Shown: one piece after another, positions 43,401 through 51,167 of the stretch
Numbering within the stretch: position 1 is the first letter of the stretch
Layout of the letters: every line of letters starts with the position of its first letter
Assembly: GCA_903904005.1 (NCBI GenBank)
Contig: CAIVAR010000135.1
Span: 1 to 52,843, forward strand
Origin: an uncultured Anaeromyxobacter sp.
GTDB lineage: Bacteria; Myxococcota; Myxococcia; Myxococcales; Anaeromyxobacteraceae
Direction: 5' to 3'
DNA length: 52,843 nucleotides
Made by a program: the position numbers and the translations under genes
The notes under the pieces: model-generated
Seen by the model: only the letters and a program-made list of their open reading frames with translations
What the model was told of the DNA's origin: nothing
The model's database searches: none

Positions 43401-43685
43401 TCACGCCACCTCGTACCAGGCGCCCCGTCCGGCCCCTCGCAGTCGAAGGCGGCCGGCCTCGGTCAACTTCATGGCCGAGGCGACGGTCAGCCGGCCGTGC
43501 TCCTTCGCGAGAGAGAGCAGCGCCTCGTCGAGCGCAGGGAGGCCAGCCATGAGCTGTTCCCTCTCCACCTTGCGCTCGAGCACCTCGACCTGCTCGCCAA
43601 GGCCTTCGCCGCTCTCGCTCCCGACGCTCGTATCCCGATACGAGGAGTCGACGCCCCAGTTCATCGGCCACCCGGCGAATCTCAA
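43401..43685 (-). pseudogene. Possible remnant of a Fic-type winged-helix protein
   Basis: A 94-codon frame reads ALLSLAKEHGRLTVASAMKL and then RLRLRGAGRGAWYEVA. This resembles the C-terminal winged helix found after Fic domains and in related regulators (HGRVT..EA..LTG, then a Gly-Arg-Gly-Thr-Trp-Tyr end). About 12 residues between the helices are missing, so it looks truncated and internally deleted. It lies in a 567-base stretch (43334-43900) between gpsA and the low-GC block. I see no intact gene in the rest of that stretch. This is a weak call. Confidence 0.3.
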
Positions 43686-43901
43686 ACTGAGCTTCCTCGC
43701 GCTGGTGGCCAGGCTGTTCGGCGAGGAGGAGGCGAAGAGGGTGGACCGGGAGATACGCTGAGGGTGAGGTCAGAGGGAAGATGGCTGCATCCGAAGTGAG
43801 CTAGTTTCCAGGGGGCAGGTCATGGCCCCAAGCGCCGTCCCGAGCGGTAGCCACGTGACTGCCGGCTCGGTCGCTCCCGACGAACCGGAAACCAAGGCGC
43901 A

Positions 43902-44507
43902 TCAAGGTCCAGTTTCTTCCCACGGCTCAAACTTGACGATGCGCGCGATCAGCGCCACCAGAGTCAACGCCAGCAGCAGGTAGCTGGCAAGAGGCGCGAC
44001 ACGAGCCAGCAATACCGCCAGCAAGTAACCGGAGTTGACCATCACGATCAGATGAACCGGAAACTGGCGCCGCAGGCTGTCCCGCCCATGCCCGTGCGCC
44101 ATCAGGTGCGGACGACGCAGCAAATAGGCCATCATGCCCAAGCCCACGGCGTTGCAGGCGATGAGCGTCAGGCCGTAAATGACGATGGGCAGCGCCTCGT
44201 TGGGATAGCGGCCGAGCAGCGCGGTGGGGAAGGGAATGAAGCTCACCAGGAGCAGCAGCAGCAGGTTGAGCCACAATATGGCGCCGTCCACCTTGGCGAT
44301 CATCTCGAACGAGCGGTGGTGGCTGATCCAGTACAGGCCGATGATGGCGAAGCTCATGACGTAGGCGGCGATGCGCGGCAGAGACTCCAGCAATGCATGC
44401 GACAGCCCTGCGGAGTTGCCCTCGGGCAGCTTGATGTCCAGCACCAGCAGGGTGATGACGATGGCGAAAACGCCGTCGCTGCAGGCCTCAAGGCGGTTCT
44501 TGGTCAT
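43902..44507 (-). CDS. TMEM175/DUF1211-family potassium channel-like protein
   Basis: 201 residues with six hydrophobic helices, the single-repeat bacterial form that would assemble as a tetramer. The signature RLEACSDGVFAIVITLLVLDI matches the family hallmark R-x3-FSDG-x2-A-x3-T, but the Phe of FSD is Cys9 here. SFAIIGLYWISHHRSFEMI is the typical second conserved block. Base composition and codon choice are less GC-biased than in most of the window, and the gene lies at the edge of a block that looks foreign. It likely conducts K+ across the inner membrane. Confidence 0.88.
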   Translation of the reverse strand: MTKNRLEACSDGVFAIVITLLVLDIKLPEGNSAGLSHALLESLPRIAAYVMSFAIIGLYWISHHRSFEMIAKVDGAILWLNLLLLLLVSFIPFPTALLGRYPNEALPIVIYGLTLIACNAVGLGMMAYLLRRPHLMAHGHGRDSLRRQFPVHLIVMVNSGYLLAVLLARVAPLASYLLLALTLVALIARIVKFEPWEETGP

Positions 44508-44697
44508 GCATCACGCATTTTCGCTCATATAATTCGTCCAGCGTTCTCGGCCAGGATTTCTTCAGCAGCGGCAACAGCGCGCGATCGGCCGTTCCACTGG
44601 TCTGGAAGTGGGCGCAATCGTTGGTCTCGCTGACTATGCAAAAGGACCGCTGAAACTGGGCCAGGATCGCGATCCAGACCAGGGAGGGCAGGTCCAT
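44488..44697 (-). CDS. Small hypothetical ORF upstream of TMEM175-like gene
   Basis: 69 codons overlapping the start of the TMEM175-like gene by 20 bases. The sequence (SLVWIAILAQFQRSFCIVS, then LLPLLKKSWPRTLDELYER) has plausible residue use but no known domain, and the N-terminus looks like the middle of something longer. It may be a real small leader-coupled protein or the 3' remnant of a lost gene. I include it because the stretch would otherwise be blank. Confidence 0.3.
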   Translation of the reverse strand: MDLPSLVWIAILAQFQRSFCIVSETNDCAHFQTSGTADRALLPLLKKSWPRTLDELYERKCVMHDQEPP

Positions 44698-44830
44698 GAG
44701 TGGACATAGAGTGGATGATGCACGGCCCGGGCCGTCTCGAACACCTGATTGCGGCGCGCCGGCGCGCTATTCCGCCTCTGGCGATGGATTGCTGTCCTAT
44801 CTTTTAACGGGGACTTTCGAAGGAAATTCA

Positions 44831-45859
44831 ATGCGGACAAATTTTGTCAAATGCAGCATCGGATTTCTGGTTGCAGCCTTGAGCGTATTGCTGGCCACCG
44901 GCCCGGCATCGGCGACCGAAGCTGGCTGGCGCCCATTCGACGTCCCCGCTCAGAACAGCAGCAAAGTACCAATCCATGTCGTTCTATTCTATCCAACACA
45001 GGACAGCGCCAGGTCGATCCCGATGGGGCCTTTCACGCCGACAGTCGCCATCAACGGCAAGCCGGATGCAACAGTCAAAGGCTTGATAGTGCTGAGTCAT
45101 GGCACCGGCGGTGCCGAGCTAAACCACACCGGTCTTGCCGAGGCGTTAGCAAAGAATGGCTATCTGGTAGCTGCTATCAAGCACCCGGGTGATAACTGGC
45201 AAGACCAGTCGCTGTTCAGCGGGCCGGGAGGCTATTACTTCAGCGAGCGTCCCCGGCAGGCGTCACAGGTGATCGATGCGATCTTGAGCGACCCTGAATG
45301 GAAGCCGCGCATTTCCGTCGATGCTCGTGGCCCGCGCGTCGGCGCGGTGGGTCACTCAGCCGGTGGCTACACCGTGCTGGCGCTAGCCGGCGGCGTCCCT
45401 GACCCCATGCGCATCGTCCGTCATTGCAAGACGGACAGCGATGACCCCGTCTTCTGTTCGATGGGGCGGCGGGTGACAAATAGCGGTGCCGAGAAGGTAT
45501 CGTTCGAAGGAATGCGGGATTCGCGCGTGCGCGCCGTGGCGGCACTGGCGCCAATGGGTGTGGTGTTCACTTCACAGTCGCTTGCGACAATTGGCATCCC
45601 CACCACCATCTATGCCGGCGACAAAGACACCTTTCTCGTGCCTCGTTACCACGCAGAGTGGGTGCGGCAGAATGTCGTCAAGGCGGACTACCACGCGATT
45701 CAAAACGCCGGCCATTACGCTTTTACGGACACTCCAAGCATGCCCATTCCATCACCGGATGGTGATCTTCGTGCCAACCCGGAGGGCTTTGACCGGGCCG
45801 CATTTCTGAAGCAGCTAGCGACCGCGCTGAATCAGTTTTTTGACCGCGCTCTCCAGTAG
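44831..45859 (+). CDS. Exported dienelactone-hydrolase-like alpha/beta hydrolase
   Basis: 342 residues. AAGGAAA precedes the ATG at 44831. The signal peptide ends GPASA|TE. The hydrolase core shows GLIVLSHGTGGAELNHT (oxyanion loop), nucleophile VGHSAGGYTVLAL (Ser176), acid in YAGDKDTFLVP (Asp264 or Asp266) and His295 in QNAGHYAFTD. It belongs to the predicted dienelactone-hydrolase group (COG4188-like), related to platelet-activating-factor acetylhydrolases and chlorophyllases. Codon use is clearly less GC-rich than in neighbouring host-like genes, supporting transfer from another proteobacterium. The substrate is unknown. Confidence 0.88.
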   Translation: MRTNFVKCSIGFLVAALSVLLATGPASATEAGWRPFDVPAQNSSKVPIHVVLFYPTQDSARSIPMGPFTPTVAINGKPDATVKGLIVLSHGTGGAELNHTGLAEALAKNGYLVAAIKHPGDNWQDQSLFSGPGGYYFSERPRQASQVIDAILSDPEWKPRISVDARGPRVGAVGHSAGGYTVLALAGGVPDPMRIVRHCKTDSDDPVFCSMGRRVTNSGAEKVSFEGMRDSRVRAVAALAPMGVVFTSQSLATIGIPTTIYAGDKDTFLVPRYHAEWVRQNVVKADYHAIQNAGHYAFTDTPSMPIPSPDGDLRANPEGFDRAAFLKQLATALNQFFDRALQ

Positions 45860-46205
45860 CGGCCTGCAATCCCTCGGAATAGGCCCAAACGTCGACCAAG
45901 AACTGAGCGTCCGCTTTGCGGTGGCGGCTGAGTGCAAAGGGTCGGGAGTGACGATGGGCATTCTTGAAAGGCGGCCGCTGGCCGGTCCCACAGTCATGGC
46001 GGGCGCGGTAGCCAAACTGCCTGCGAGATCGGATCAAGCACATTCGCCACCGCGTGGCAGGTGAAGCGGGACTGGTCCACCTGGGCGGGCAGGACCGGCA
46101 GGTGAGCGGCTTGCCCGGCTTGCAGCGGGCGAATCAAAGAATCCAGGCTGTGGGTGGCGGCATCGGTCGACCGTCCGGTTAGGGAAGCGGAAGGAGGCTT
46201 CCCGA
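45860..46205. other. 346-base stretch without an intact gene at the edge of the low-GC block
   Basis: No frame here looks like a real protein. The first half keeps the lower GC of the preceding hydrolase gene; composition returns to that of the rest of the window toward 46150. Short fragments on the minus strand (LSRHRKADAQFLVDVWAYS near 45880-45950) may be decayed coding sequence, but I cannot name them. The right-hand junction of the putative transferred block is therefore somewhere between 46000 and 46190. I saw no IS ends or target duplications. Confidence 0.4.
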
Positions 46206-47048
46206 ATGCCGACCGACCCCGCCGTCCGCCGTGCCGCCTTCCGCCGCCTCCACGAGGGCGGCTGCTTCGTGATGCCAAACCCCTGGGATGTGGGCTCGGC
46301 GCGCGCCCTGCAGCACCTGGGGTTCCCGGCGCTTGCCACCACGAGCGCGGGGATGGCGTTCTCCCAGGGGTTGCCTGACGGCGGCGTGCCCAGGTCCGGC
46401 GTGCTCGAGCACGTCCGGGCCATCGCCGGGGCAGTCGAGGTCCCGGTGAGTGCGGACTTCGAGTCGGGATTCGCGGTCGATGCCGCCGGTGTGGCCGAGA
46501 GCGTCCGGCTCTGCGTCGCCGCCGGCGTTGCCGGCCTCTCCATCGAGGACTCCACCGGAGACAGGACGGCGCCACTCTTCGAGCTCGATGTGGCGGTGGA
46601 GCGCCTCCGGGCCGCCCGGGAGGTCATCGACGCGTCCGGCACCGGCGTGGTGCTCACCGCGCGGGCCGAGTGCCACCTGGTCGGCCACCCTGACCCGCTG
46701 CGCGAGTCGATCCGACGTCTCGAGGCCTACGCCGCCGCCGGGGCCGATTGCCTCTACGCCCCCGGCCTTCGGACACCGCAGGAGGTCGCCGCGGTGGTGA
46801 AGGCGGTGGCGCCCAGGCCGGTGAACGTGCTGGCGGGAGCGCCCGGGTTCTCGGTGGCGCAGCTTCGCGATCAGGGTGTGCGCCGCATCAGCGTGGGGGC
46901 AGCCCTGGCGCGCGCCGCCTGGGGTGCATTCCTGCGCGCCGCCGAGGAGATTGCCGGGCCTGGGACATTCCAGGCCCTGGCGGAGGCGGCGCCCTTCCCT
47001 CGGCTGAACGCCTTCTTCACCGAGGACGTCAGACGGCGGGAGAAGTGA
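46206..47048 (+). CDS. Isocitrate lyase/PEP mutase superfamily protein
   Basis: 280 residues. AAGGAGG precedes the ATG. The (beta/alpha)8 fold of the superfamily is clear: FVMPNPWDVGSARALQHLGF, TTSAGMAFSQGLPDG, VSADFESGF with Mg-binding Asp84/Glu86, LSIEDSTG and VLTARAEC. The catalytic KKCGH motif of isocitrate and methylisocitrate lyases is absent, so it belongs to the less specific group related to PEP mutase, carboxyPEP mutase and oxaloacetate decarboxylase-like enzymes. It is cytoplasmic. It stands alone and gives no pathway context; the exact C-C or C-P bond cleaved cannot be inferred. Confidence 0.88.
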   Translation: MPTDPAVRRAAFRRLHEGGCFVMPNPWDVGSARALQHLGFPALATTSAGMAFSQGLPDGGVPRSGVLEHVRAIAGAVEVPVSADFESGFAVDAAGVAESVRLCVAAGVAGLSIEDSTGDRTAPLFELDVAVERLRAAREVIDASGTGVVLTARAECHLVGHPDPLRESIRRLEAYAAAGADCLYAPGLRTPQEVAAVVKAVAPRPVNVLAGAPGFSVAQLRDQGVRRISVGAALARAAWGAFLRAAEEIAGPGTFQALAEAAPFPRLNAFFTEDVRRREK

Positions 47049-47255
47049 CCGAAGTGCGGTGCGTCAAGTGCCTGCTCGGGAACCTGGTCGGCGATGTGGT
47101 TGAGAGCGAATGCCGACATCGCTCAGGCAGCGGCAAACTTCACGTGGGACAGAGACGCGGGTCGGTCCCGGTTCGAGCGGGCACTGGCCGGCTGGGGTTA
47201 AACGTTTCGGGACTATCCCCAAAAAAGACCGCAGATACAGGTGCTTCTAAGGTTT

Positions 47256-47311
47256 ACCTGCGATGGTGATTACGTTGATGTCCAGCGCAGGTAATGCTAT
47301 TCCTGCGCTGG
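47256..47311 (+). promoter_or_regulatory. Mutually exclusive inverted repeats in front of the Fic gene
   Basis: CCAGCGCAGG (47282-47291) and CCTGCGCTGG (47302-47311) form a perfect 10-bp inverted repeat around a 10-base AT-rich loop, ending 7 bases before the Fic ATG. The left arm can instead pair with ACCTGCG at 47256-47262 (CGCAGGT, 47286-47292). It may be an operator for autoregulation or an RNA hairpin switch that hides the ribosome site. The pairing is exact; the role is inference. Confidence 0.5.
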
Positions 47312-47318
47312 GGATTCC

Positions 47319-48302
47319 ATGCTCCATGACCGCAGGAAAGCCGGACGCCCGTCCCTCTCGGAACTCCTGGGAGTCCTGGACGAGCACGTTCGCCTTCTCC
47401 ACGAGACCCTCGGCGGTCTCCCCCGCGCAGTCGAGGCCGATCAGATCCTGAGACAGATCTGGATCGACGACGTCCACAACTCGACGGCCATCGAAGGCAA
47501 CACGATGACCAGGGCGCAGGTCGAGAACCTGGTCGAACGGCGAAGGGCGTCGGGAAGCCTGGCCGAGAGCCTTGACGTCGAAGGGTACGCGCGGGCGGCC
47601 GACTGGGTCTACCAGCACGCACGGGACTTCGAGGGGGTCCCGGTCAGCGTCCTGAGCGAGATCCACAAGAACGCGGTGGGGCTCGCTTGGGAAATCGAGC
47701 CCCCGGCTACCAGGGATCGGCCGGGAGCATGGCGAACCAGCGGCGTTCGCGTTCGAGCGGTCCACGTGGCGCTACCTGCGCGCATCCCGTCGGAACTGTC
47801 TGACTGGAGCGCCTCGACGCAAGTTTTGGGTGACAAGCACGCGATCGTGCATGCGGCCCACCACCACGCCTGGCTCGAGCGGATACACCCATTCGTGGAC
47901 GGGAACGGGCGCGCGGGCCGACTCGTCCTGAACTTCATGCTGCTTCAGCACGGGTACCCACCAGCCGTGATCCAGGCGTCCCAGCGTCCACGATACCTGG
48001 CGGCACTCAAGCTCGCCGACGACGGGAACGCCAATGCGCTTTCCGAGGTCATCACGCGAGCCGTTCACGACACCCTCAATCGATTCCTCATCCCCAACCT
48101 GGCCGGCGACGCGAAGCTCGTCCCGCTCGCGGCGCTCGCCCAGGGGGGCCGCTACTCGCCAACGTATTTGCGGAATCTCGTTCTGGATGGACGCCTCCAC
48201 GCCATCCGCGATGGCCGCCTCTGGTTGAGCTCCCGAGCGTGGCTGGCGGCGTACGTGGCGTCGCGCGACCGCAGAGGACGGCGCCGCGATCCCGGCAAGT
48301 GA
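47319..48302 (+). CDS. Fic family protein (AMP-transferase-type)
   Basis: 327 residues, a class II Fic protein. The inhibitory helix motif lies N-terminal (HNSTAIEGNTM, with Ser55-x3-Glu59-Gly60), and the catalytic loop HPFVDGNGRAGR (His190 to Arg201) is complete. A C-terminal winged-helix-like part (GGRYSPTYLRNLVLDGRL, HAIRDGRLWLSS) probably binds DNA, as in many stand-alone Fic regulators. It transfers AMP to hydroxyl groups of target proteins when inhibition is relieved. No antitoxin gene is adjacent, consistent with the built-in inhibitory helix. The ATG at 47319 is preceded by a strong inverted repeat rather than a good SD. Confidence 0.93.
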   Translation: MLHDRRKAGRPSLSELLGVLDEHVRLLHETLGGLPRAVEADQILRQIWIDDVHNSTAIEGNTMTRAQVENLVERRRASGSLAESLDVEGYARAADWVYQHARDFEGVPVSVLSEIHKNAVGLAWEIEPPATRDRPGAWRTSGVRVRAVHVALPARIPSELSDWSASTQVLGDKHAIVHAAHHHAWLERIHPFVDGNGRAGRLVLNFMLLQHGYPPAVIQASQRPRYLAALKLADDGNANALSEVITRAVHDTLNRFLIPNLAGDAKLVPLAALAQGGRYSPTYLRNLVLDGRLHAIRDGRLWLSSRAWLAAYVASRDRRGRRRDPGK

Positions 48303-48596
48303 CGGAGGCCGAGCGCCGCGACCTACAAGACCATCGTCATCAACGAGCGCCACCTGCGGCAGCTGATCACGTCGTTCGTTTCGCGCGCTCGAAGTCACGA
48401 GGGGAGGGCAGTTTCGCACGCCAGGCAACCTCCCTCGCGGAGCTCCGCACGTCATCACACTCACGGATCGTGAAATGTCGAGCCACAGCCCGTCCGCGCG
48501 CCTGACGCCGGGAGGAAAGTCCCAGATGGGGCGCACCCGACCCTCCGGGACGCTTCTCCGGTACCGGAACCATGGTTATGGTCGAGGAGGCGACCC

Positions 48597-51167
48597 ATGC
48601 GCGAACCCTTCCGTCGCACCCTGGCCCTTGTGGCGATCGCCCTGCTGGGCGCCTGCTCGTCGACCCAGGAGGCGACGACCACCGTCTCGAGCCTCACGGT
48701 GCTCGTGTACGGGTTCAACGACGAGATCCGGGGCGGTACCGTCTCCCTCCAGGATCTGGCGGGCGGCGAGATCGCGAAGGCGAGCGGCACCCTCGGCGAG
48801 GGGGGCGCGTTCCTCGTCGACGAGCCCCTGACGCTGCCGAGGCGTCTCCAGGTGATCGCCTCCGCCATCCGCACCAGCCCGGCACCGTCGTCGGGGGAAA
48901 CCGGCGACACCTCGGAGCCCTTGCCGGAGCAGATCCGGGCGCTCGTCGAGGCGCAGGGAGGCGACCTCCTCATCCGGGTCACGCCACTCTCCGCGCTGGT
49001 GGCCCGCTACGCCGGCCGCACCGGCACGACCATCGCCGACGCCAAGCCCGCCATCCGCGCCTACCTCAAGCTCCACCCCGACATCGACCCCTGCGTCCTC
49101 ATCCCCGCCGGCGTGGAGGGGGACGAGGACAGCTCCCCGTTCCAGTTCCTCGCCTTCCGCGACGCGTGGCTCGAGTCGGGGCTCGGCTTCGTCGAGTTCC
49201 TCGACCTGCACGTCGACGCGGCGCGCGCCGGTGGGACCACCGACGCCTTCGTCGGCAGCAGCGGTGCGGCCTTCGGGAAGTGGGTCGCGAAGCAGGTCTC
49301 CAAGGGGATCGGCAGCGCGGCGGCCGGCCAGGGGATCGGCTGGCTCGTGCGCCTCGTCACGGGCGCTCCGTCCATGAAGGAGATCGCGAGCCAGCTCTCG
49401 TCCATGGAGAGGAAGCTCGACCAGCTCGCCGCCGATCTCGACGCGGTCCGCACCGACATGCAGGCCGTGATCGCGAAGATGAGGGCCGAGTCGAGATTCG
49501 ACTTCATGACCCGGCACGTCTCGACGATCGACACCCGGTACGAGCGGCTCCAGCGCCTCTCCAAGACCACGGACCTCGGCGCCGCCAAGCGGGAGGCCGC
49601 GTCCATCGAGGACGACTGGGACGACGTGAACCAGGCCGCCGACGTGATCGCGAAGCTCCTCGACCCCGCCGTCGGGGATTCGTTCTACAAGCTCCACGCC
49701 GACTACCTCTCGACGCAGGTGAGCGGCGGCCAGATGACCCTCGCGCAGGCCGTCGCCGAGCAGCTGCGCGTCTACCAGTATCTGGTCGGCGTTCAGGCCA
49801 AGGCGCTCGACCTCCTCGTCGAGCACTGTCACGCCCTGTACTCCAACCCGGTCGCCCTGGAGAGGGAGGTGCGGTACCAGCTCGACCGGTACGTCGGCCG
49901 CATCACGCTCCAGTCGCAGGGATTCCTCGACGCCGTCGAGAGGCTCGCCGTCCTCCACGCGAACGGCGACGCCACGCTCGACTACCGGCCCGGTGGCATC
50001 TTCCCGGCAACCGGCGACTCCAAGGTGTACGCCGCGGTCGATCCGGCCGTGGGTGACGCGGTGGCGGCCGAATCCCTCCTCGTCTCCCGCCTCCTCTGGG
50101 ACTCGACCGCACCCCTCTACTACCCGGGCTCCGATCCGGTGCCCAAGGACTACTCCGGCTACTTCCAGTTCCTCGCCCCGCGCATGGCGTTGCTGGAGGC
50201 CGCGGACGGCAGCAGGAAGGGGACCACCCTTCCCGTCCACCTGTTCTCGGCGGACGGCGGTCTCCCGGTGAAGGCGGTCGACGAGCGGGGAACCGTGAAC
50301 GTCGTCACCTACCCGGCCAAGGACTCGGCGGGCACCGCCCACACCGCGCGCGTCGTCCTCCTCCGGCACGTCTTCCGGGACTTCCCGGTGAGCGCCACCG
50401 GCATCCGCTACGAGGTCGTTCCCGCCGCACCGGACGCGGCGCGCCTCGACGTGAACCCCGCCGAGGTCCCGGTCCAGGGAACGGTCGGGCCGCGCGCCTA
50501 CGGACCCCCGCCCATCGACGGCAAGTCCGTCGAGATCGCCGTGCTCGCCCGGACCGACGCGCCCTACCTCACCGTGCCCACCTACGCCTGGGCACCTCCC
50601 TACCTGCTCTCCCGGACCGATCGCGCCAGCGACGCCGGGCGATTCCTGCGCGTGACGCTCCGGCGCGGAGGATCCGGGAGCATGTATGCCGTCCGGGCGG
50701 GCGGGGCGACGTACGGATTCCTCGCGACGGGGACGACGGGATACGTGGCGTCCTGCGACCTCCCGGGCCAGAAGGTCGCGCACGATCTGTCCGTCTGGCC
50801 CGCCTCCACGGGAGAGGGAAAGGCCCTCTCGTACGGCGAGAGGTTCTACCTCCTGGGCCAGGACCATCGCTTCCTGACGTTCGGTGGGGGGCGTGGCGCG
50901 TACGACTATCTCGATACGAGTTACGGCCGTCGAACCACGACGAGCTATTTCATCCTTCACCCGGTGCCGGACCTGGTGCGCCGATTCGTGAGCCTGGAGC
51001 GGGTGAAGCGTGAGGTGGCCCCGCAACTCGACGTCCCCGTGTTCGTGGAGGACGCCTACCGGACGGGAAAGCTCATGCGCGAATACGACTACTGCGGCGC
51101 GCTCGCGGTCGACGGCACCGAGCGGGACATGCCCCAGCGCTGGACCTTCCAGAGGGTGCAGCCGTGA
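48597..51167 (+). CDS. Large lipoprotein with hydrophobic helix and coiled coil (tandem copy 1)
   Basis: 856 residues. Lipobox LLGAC (Cys20). Residues ~30-90 are a carboxypeptidase-regulatory/Ig-like beta domain (LTVLVYGFNDEIRGGTVSLQ). Residues 110-215 are helical (DLLIRVTPLSALVARYAGR). At ~226-256 is an Ala/Gly-rich hydrophobic helix, followed by a heptad coiled coil (IASQLSSMERKLDQLAADLD, ~262-300) and a helical bundle to ~460. The last ~400 residues are beta-rich and Tyr/Gly-rich. No family is recognised. The helix plus coiled-coil order recalls alpha-helical pore-forming toxins (inference only). Its stop overlaps the start of copy 2 (GTGA, 51164-51167). Confidence 0.8.
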   Translation: MREPFRRTLALVAIALLGACSSTQEATTTVSSLTVLVYGFNDEIRGGTVSLQDLAGGEIAKASGTLGEGGAFLVDEPLTLPRRLQVIASAIRTSPAPSSGETGDTSEPLPEQIRALVEAQGGDLLIRVTPLSALVARYAGRTGTTIADAKPAIRAYLKLHPDIDPCVLIPAGVEGDEDSSPFQFLAFRDAWLESGLGFVEFLDLHVDAARAGGTTDAFVGSSGAAFGKWVAKQVSKGIGSAAAGQGIGWLVRLVTGAPSMKEIASQLSSMERKLDQLAADLDAVRTDMQAVIAKMRAESRFDFMTRHVSTIDTRYERLQRLSKTTDLGAAKREAASIEDDWDDVNQAADVIAKLLDPAVGDSFYKLHADYLSTQVSGGQMTLAQAVAEQLRVYQYLVGVQAKALDLLVEHCHALYSNPVALEREVRYQLDRYVGRITLQSQGFLDAVERLAVLHANGDATLDYRPGGIFPATGDSKVYAAVDPAVGDAVAAESLLVSRLLWDSTAPLYYPGSDPVPKDYSGYFQFLAPRMALLEAADGSRKGTTLPVHLFSADGGLPVKAVDERGTVNVVTYPAKDSAGTAHTARVVLLRHVFRDFPVSATGIRYEVVPAAPDAARLDVNPAEVPVQGTVGPRAYGPPPIDGKSVEIAVLARTDAPYLTVPTYAWAPPYLLSRTDRASDAGRFLRVTLRRGGSGSMYAVRAGGATYGFLATGTTGYVASCDLPGQKVAHDLSVWPASTGEGKALSYGERFYLLGQDHRFLTFGGGRGAYDYLDTSYGRRTTTSYFILHPVPDLVRRFVSLERVKREVAPQLDVPVFVEDAYRTGKLMREYDYCGALAVDGTERDMPQRWTFQRVQP

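Noticed and set aside
46206-47048. 2-methylisocitrate lyase (prpB)
   Set aside because: The catalytic KKCGH-type motif is missing and no prpC or prpD is near, so only the superfamily is assigned.
47100-47202. Short frame ending ANFTWDRDAGRSRFERALAG before the Fic gene
   Set aside because: It looks protein-like and could be the end of a lost gene, but it is only about 30 codons with no start or recognisable family.
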